Shown: positions 60,961-64,000 of the stretch, piece by piece
How positions within the stretch are numbered: position 1 is the first letter of the stretch
Layout: each line of letters begins with the position of its first letter
Assembly (NCBI RefSeq): GCF_028736215.1
Contig: NZ_CP117883.1
Coordinates: forward strand, 4,960,001 to 5,024,000
Source: Mucilaginibacter sp. KACC 22773
GTDB taxonomy: Bacteria; Bacteroidota; Bacteroidia; Sphingobacteriales; Sphingobacteriaceae
Length of the DNA stretch: 64,000 nucleotides
Reading direction: 5' to 3'
Translations under genes and position numbers: made by a program
The notes under the pieces: generated by a model
Database searches by the model: none
Told to the model about the DNA's origin: nothing
What the model saw: only the letters and a program-made list of their open reading frames with translations

Positions 60961-61028
60961 TCACCATTCACTCCTCACTCCTCACCACTCACCATTCACT
61001 ACTCACCACTCACTATTCACCACTCACT
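60961..61028. repeat. CACTCACC/ATTCACT word array running into the SPFH gene end
   Basis: Words CACCATTCACT, CCTCACT, CACCACTCAC and ACTATTCACCACTCACTG fill the stretch. It is the complement of GTGAGTAGTGG words that start the 7-bp array and is shared with 38667-38800. The last 16 bases are coding: the C-terminal residues AVSGE of the SPFH protein are encoded inside the repeat. Confidence 0.75.
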
Positions 61029-62896
61029 GCTCCACCTTCTTCATTGGCTTTTTGCAGCTTTTTGAGCATTTCGCTGCCAATTAAGGCGTCTATAATGCCG
61101 TTGCCACCGCCTTCTTTGCCGCTTACCATTATTTCTGGTACCAGTTTAATACCATTGCTGGCAAGGGCTTCGGCTACACGCACAATGGCGTATTGTTCGG
61201 TACCCATGGCTTCGGTTTTTTGTTTGGTAACTTCGGCTTCGGCCATACCTATGGCTTTAATTTTAGCACCTTCGGCCAAACCATTCACTTCGGTGGCGTT
61301 TGCATCAGCCTTGGCGTTCACGGTTTTTGCTTCTGCATCGGCCTTGGCAATCGTAATCCTTACTTCGGCATCCGCTTTTGCGTTAATGGTTTTTGCCTCG
61401 GCCTCACCACGTGATGCGGCAACCCTTGAGGCAGCCATTTGTGTATTTATCTCAACCTGGCGGGTCGATTTTACAACCTCCGGCTGCATATCGGCACCGG
61501 CACGGGCGCTTTCAAATTCCTTACGTTCAATTTGCGCATGGCGTTGTATCTCGTAAGTTACTTTTTCCTGTTCGGCTATTTTACGGTCGGTTAAGGTTTT
61601 CATCAAAGCGGCTGGCGGCACAATGTCGCCAATCAGGGTATCTACACCTATTACATTGTAGCTTTGCAGTACGGTGCTAATGTGTTCTTTAGCATCGTTT
61701 TGCCTTTCGATACGGTTGGCCAAAAAGCCGATAACATCACTCCGTTGAGCCGAGTTACGGAAATAGTTGGCAATGGTAGGCTCCAATACCTGCGATACCA
61801 GGTTTTTCATTTTACCAAAACGGGCTATCACTTTTGGCGCTTCGTTACGTGGAACGTGTATAATTTGTGACACATCAAGGTTGAATGTAAAACCATCTGA
61901 TGACCTTACGGTAATAGTACACAGGTTTTTATCAAGCTCATGTGCCTCGGTACGGCTGTCGGCCCAGTTAAGCACGATGTTGGTAGTTGGCACAATTTCA
62001 ACAGCGTGGGTATAAATGTTTACAGGGTGTTTACCAGGGTCAAGCGGCTCATCCCAAACGCCTTTTTCGTTACGTTTTACAATATTACCATGTTTAAAGG
62101 CATCACCGCTGGTATCCTTACCTTCGGGGCCAACAAAGGAGTTAACAACGCCTACATAACCAATGGGTATGTATATCATATCTACCTGCTCCACAATTAC
62201 AAACCAGGGGTTAAGGTAATAAGTACCGGCCAGGATAACATCTTCCTGCAAACCCTTGCGGCCACCGGCGTTGATGAACGCTATAGGATCCTGGTAGTTT
62301 TTATGCCCTTCTACCGAGTAGCCGGCAATTTCGCCTTTGGCCAGCGGCTCGCCATCCAAGGTAGTAATAATACCAACCTTGTTTTCCTGTATTTGGGTAA
62401 TAGGTACCGTTACAATCTCGAACAGGAAAGTATTGATACGGTAACTACCCGGCGTAAGGAAAGCGGCCTGCGGGCCCTTTTGACCGTTGTTATCAAGGAA
62501 CGCAATAGCATCCTGGAATTTATCGCAGTTTACCGGTTTACCAAGCACACGGCCTGTATCAAAGGATGCACCGTCCTTTGCTTTTACCAGCCCGAGCTTG
62601 TTTTGCTCAATAATGGTAAAGGGCTCCATAGTAATACCATACTGCCAGGGCCACATGCCCCAATACAAGCCTGGCGCAAGCGCTTTGGCCTGCATACCGG
62701 CCTCGCCATTGGTGGCAATGATACGTCCGTCGGGCAACCGCGATTTACTTGACAAGGTAAACTTTTTAACCACCAGGCCAATACGGTCGTCGGGGACGAT
62801 CACCATCCCAAAGAATACGCGTAAAACAAATTTGTACAGTACCAATAATAAAATTAGGGGCACGGCATAAAAAAGCATAACAATTGATTTGTCCAT
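61013..62896 (-). CDS. SPFH (band 7/flotillin-like) protein with N-terminal tandem beta-repeats
   Basis: 627 residues. A single N-terminal helix (about 5-30) anchors it. Then come four repeats of about 65-75 residues: 37-89 (ending APGLYWGMW), 97-161 (ending TPGSYRINTF), 170-236 (ending LAGTYYLNPW) and 242-310 (ending PGKHPVNIY), the pattern of vault-protein-like repeats. An SPFH domain (about 320-440, VRSSDGFTFNLDVSQIIHVP) and a long Ala/Glu/Lys-rich coiled coil with repeats EAKTVNAKADA (about 480-570) follow. It should form large ring or cage assemblies on the membrane. Its last five residues come from a repeat array. Confidence 0.87.
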   Translation of the reverse strand: MDKSIVMLFYAVPLILLLVLYKFVLRVFFGMVIVPDDRIGLVVKKFTLSSKSRLPDGRIIATNGEAGMQAKALAPGLYWGMWPWQYGITMEPFTIIEQNKLGLVKAKDGASFDTGRVLGKPVNCDKFQDAIAFLDNNGQKGPQAAFLTPGSYRINTFLFEIVTVPITQIQENKVGIITTLDGEPLAKGEIAGYSVEGHKNYQDPIAFINAGGRKGLQEDVILAGTYYLNPWFVIVEQVDMIYIPIGYVGVVNSFVGPEGKDTSGDAFKHGNIVKRNEKGVWDEPLDPGKHPVNIYTHAVEIVPTTNIVLNWADSRTEAHELDKNLCTITVRSSDGFTFNLDVSQIIHVPRNEAPKVIARFGKMKNLVSQVLEPTIANYFRNSAQRSDVIGFLANRIERQNDAKEHISTVLQSYNVIGVDTLIGDIVPPAALMKTLTDRKIAEQEKVTYEIQRHAQIERKEFESARAGADMQPEVVKSTRQVEINTQMAASRVAASRGEAEAKTINAKADAEVRITIAKADAEAKTVNAKADANATEVNGLAEGAKIKAIGMAEAEVTKQKTEAMGTEQYAIVRVAEALASNGIKLVPEIMVSGKEGGGNGIIDALIGSEMLKKLQKANEEGGAVSGE

Positions 62897-63325
62897 TTTT
62901 TTAAGATTTAGAATTTAATTTTTTTTTGATTTTTTTAACGGAACCCTTAAGGTGCGGGCCCTCACAATACTAAGTAGCATACCTTTTGGAAGGGAGTCCT
63001 TGGCTATTTAGTGTCATTTAGACAGTTACGGTTATAGGTTGTTACAACAATTTTAAAAAATATTTTTGGATTTGGGAATTCGAATGTTCGATTTCGGATT
63101 TATTTAAATCAAGAAGTTTTGAAAGTGGTAAAATTTTGCAAAATTCCAACAGGAAAATGATAAGCTCATGAAAGACAACAGGGTGGCCTCAGAAGCTAAA
63201 AGCCCACAGAACCAAAGTGTTCAAAAATCTTGATACTTGATACTCCCCTCATCTACTTTAAATAATTGCAAACAAATCCAAATCGCCAGGAGTTAAAATG
63301 TAATACAACTAAAAACTTTATGATC
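62897..63325. other. Gap of 429 bases with little structure
   Basis: The stretch is A/T-rich near the SPFH start and contains a TCTTGATACTTGATACT pair (63226-63242) of the TATCAAG family. The frame 63253-63474 on the minus strand is antisense to the small gene. I see no promoter that I can support. Confidence 0.45.
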
Positions 63326-63478
63326 ATGGCCACATCCAATAAAATCACTCCAAAAAAAGTAAGCCCCGATACCAGCAAGCAGGCTAAAAATGAACTCAAA
63401 ACCGACTTCCCCATGAGCGAAAAGGACGAAGTAAAAAAAGCCGAAGAACGAATGAAAAAACAAACAAAGGGCAAATAA
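63326..63478 (+). CDS. Small lysine-rich hypothetical protein
   Basis: 50 residues from the ATG at 63326 (MATSNKITPKKVSPDTSKQAKNEL); ATG at 63320 is also possible. It is hydrophilic, with 14 Lys, and likely helical at the end (EKDEVKKAEERMKKQTKGK). Its size and charge suggest a nucleic-acid or stress-associated peptide, which is speculation. The start MATSN is also seen in the small protein at 44034. Confidence 0.55.
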   Translation: MATSNKITPKKVSPDTSKQAKNELKTDFPMSEKDEVKKAEERMKKQTKGK

Positions 63479-63533
63479 TTTTCTGTTTATTTTGGCAGCA
63501 ATTTTATAGCTTAGGCAAACAATTATCCTCATT

Positions 63534-63941
63534 ATGATTAAACATAGTTTTTTATTGTTTGCTGTCGTGCTGCTGTTCATCACCGCGTGCAAGCCGTCAG
63601 TTTCGGTCACCTCACTTACCGGCAAATGGAAATATGTAAAAATAGAGCACCCCAATGCCAGCCCTCCGGATACCATGAAAAAGGCCGACCTTGATGAGGT
63701 AGCGCCATATATCCAGTTTACGCCCGAAATGAAGTTTCTGATTGTATGGGGTGGCAAATTTTTAGCGCATGGCACCTTTACCCTTAATGGCGGCAACATG
63801 AACATGACCGAAAAATTAGAAAATGGTAAAACTCGCAGCTATGTTTTCACCGTATCGGAACTAACGGAAAACAAAATAGTTTTTGAAACTATTGGTGTTG
63901 ATGGATCGAAGGTGACGGCGCTAAGAGCAAGTAAATTTTAG
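63534..63941 (+). CDS. Lipocalin-like lipoprotein
   Basis: 135 residues. The lipobox is at Cys19 (LLFITACKPS), followed by SLTGKWKYVKIEHPNASPPDT, a typical lipocalin-like first strand with G-x-W, then KFLIVWGGKFLAHGTFTLNGGNMNMTE and KIVFETIGVDGSKVTALRAS. It matches the short lipocalin-like (DUF4488/DUF5004-type) lipoproteins of Bacteroidota. The ligand is unknown. The last 59 bases of the window after it show no gene. Confidence 0.8.
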   Translation: MIKHSFLLFAVVLLFITACKPSVSVTSLTGKWKYVKIEHPNASPPDTMKKADLDEVAPYIQFTPEMKFLIVWGGKFLAHGTFTLNGGNMNMTEKLENGKTRSYVFTVSELTENKIVFETIGVDGSKVTALRASKF

Positions 63942-64000
63942 GCCCAGGATATGTCATACGAATATCCGTTAGGAAAAAAAAATCGTTATGACGTGCAACA

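Noticed and set aside
1-64000. tRNA or rRNA genes
   Set aside because: No T-loop GTTCRA pattern paired with acceptor stem and CCA context, and no rRNA-like stretch was found by eye. A tRNA scan would be decisive.

Overview
The window looks like a chromosomal segment of a Bacteroidota bacterium of the Sphingobacteriaceae (Mucilaginibacter/Pedobacter-like). The signs are a gliding-motility gldC gene, hybrid two-component kinases with several receiver domains, many small lipoproteins with a Cys lipobox, CarboxypepD_reg-like surface proteins, a promoter with the Bacteroidota TTTG / TAnnTTTG pattern, few Shine-Dalgarno sites, and long quasi-palindromic repeats in most gaps. No rRNA, tRNA or CRISPR array was seen. 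Genus assignment is inference.

Layout. 1-9.6 kb: the end of an NmrA-like reductase, ccmB, an alkyltransferase repair gene, then a leftward four-gene signalling operon (giant CHASE3/GAF hybrid kinase, CheR, receiver-less CheB, second hybrid kinase). 9.6-15.6 kb: gldC, a DEAD-box helicase, cutC, glycosylasparaginase and small membrane proteins. 15.6-20.8 kb: a WYL regulator with DoxX, EVE and SRPBCC genes, an effector-binding gene broken by one stop codon, a UMF1-type transporter and an SDR enzyme. 21-22.2 kb: nuoD standing alone. 22.5-25.7 kb: an ECF sigma factor, a membrane protein fusing an anti-sigma-like N-terminus to a trypsin-like protease, and three tandem Lys/Asp/Ser-repeat lipoproteins. 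25.8-34 kb: stress-type small proteins, a double ABC ATPase, a CarboxypepD protein, a RepA-like ATPase and an NHL lipoprotein. 34-46.5 kb: a predicted surface metallopeptidase/propeller/barrel protein, a second ECF sigma factor, paralogous zinc-ribbon proteins, a metallophosphoesterase and an Lrp regulator with an EamA exporter. 46.7-52 kb: a YncE/phosphatase fusion, an aldose epimerase and an IS110-family element. 52-64 kb: a TPR protein, a PsiD-like phosphatidylserine-decarboxylase-family enzyme, an acyltransferase, a GNAT enzyme, a 7-bp tandem array and an SPFH protein with vault-like repeats.

The strongest new signal is a regulon readable from the DNA. An identical bipartite motif, GGGTTAC, 15 bases, GTATTAA, occurs five times within about 1.15 kb: once before each of the three lipoprotein genes, and twice upstream of the divergent ECF sigma gene. 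This predicts that the sigma factor drives its own operon (including the protease-bearing anti-sigma protein) and the three lipoproteins, as one envelope-stress circuit. In two cases the -35 half also forms the 3' arm of the terminator of the preceding lipoprotein gene.

The second window-wide signal is intergenic. At least a dozen gaps hold inverted repeats whose arms are built from short degenerate words. Each gap has its own word family, but the architecture is shared. One arm has expanded into a near-perfect 7-bp array, and another hairpin appears to be split by the IS110 element.
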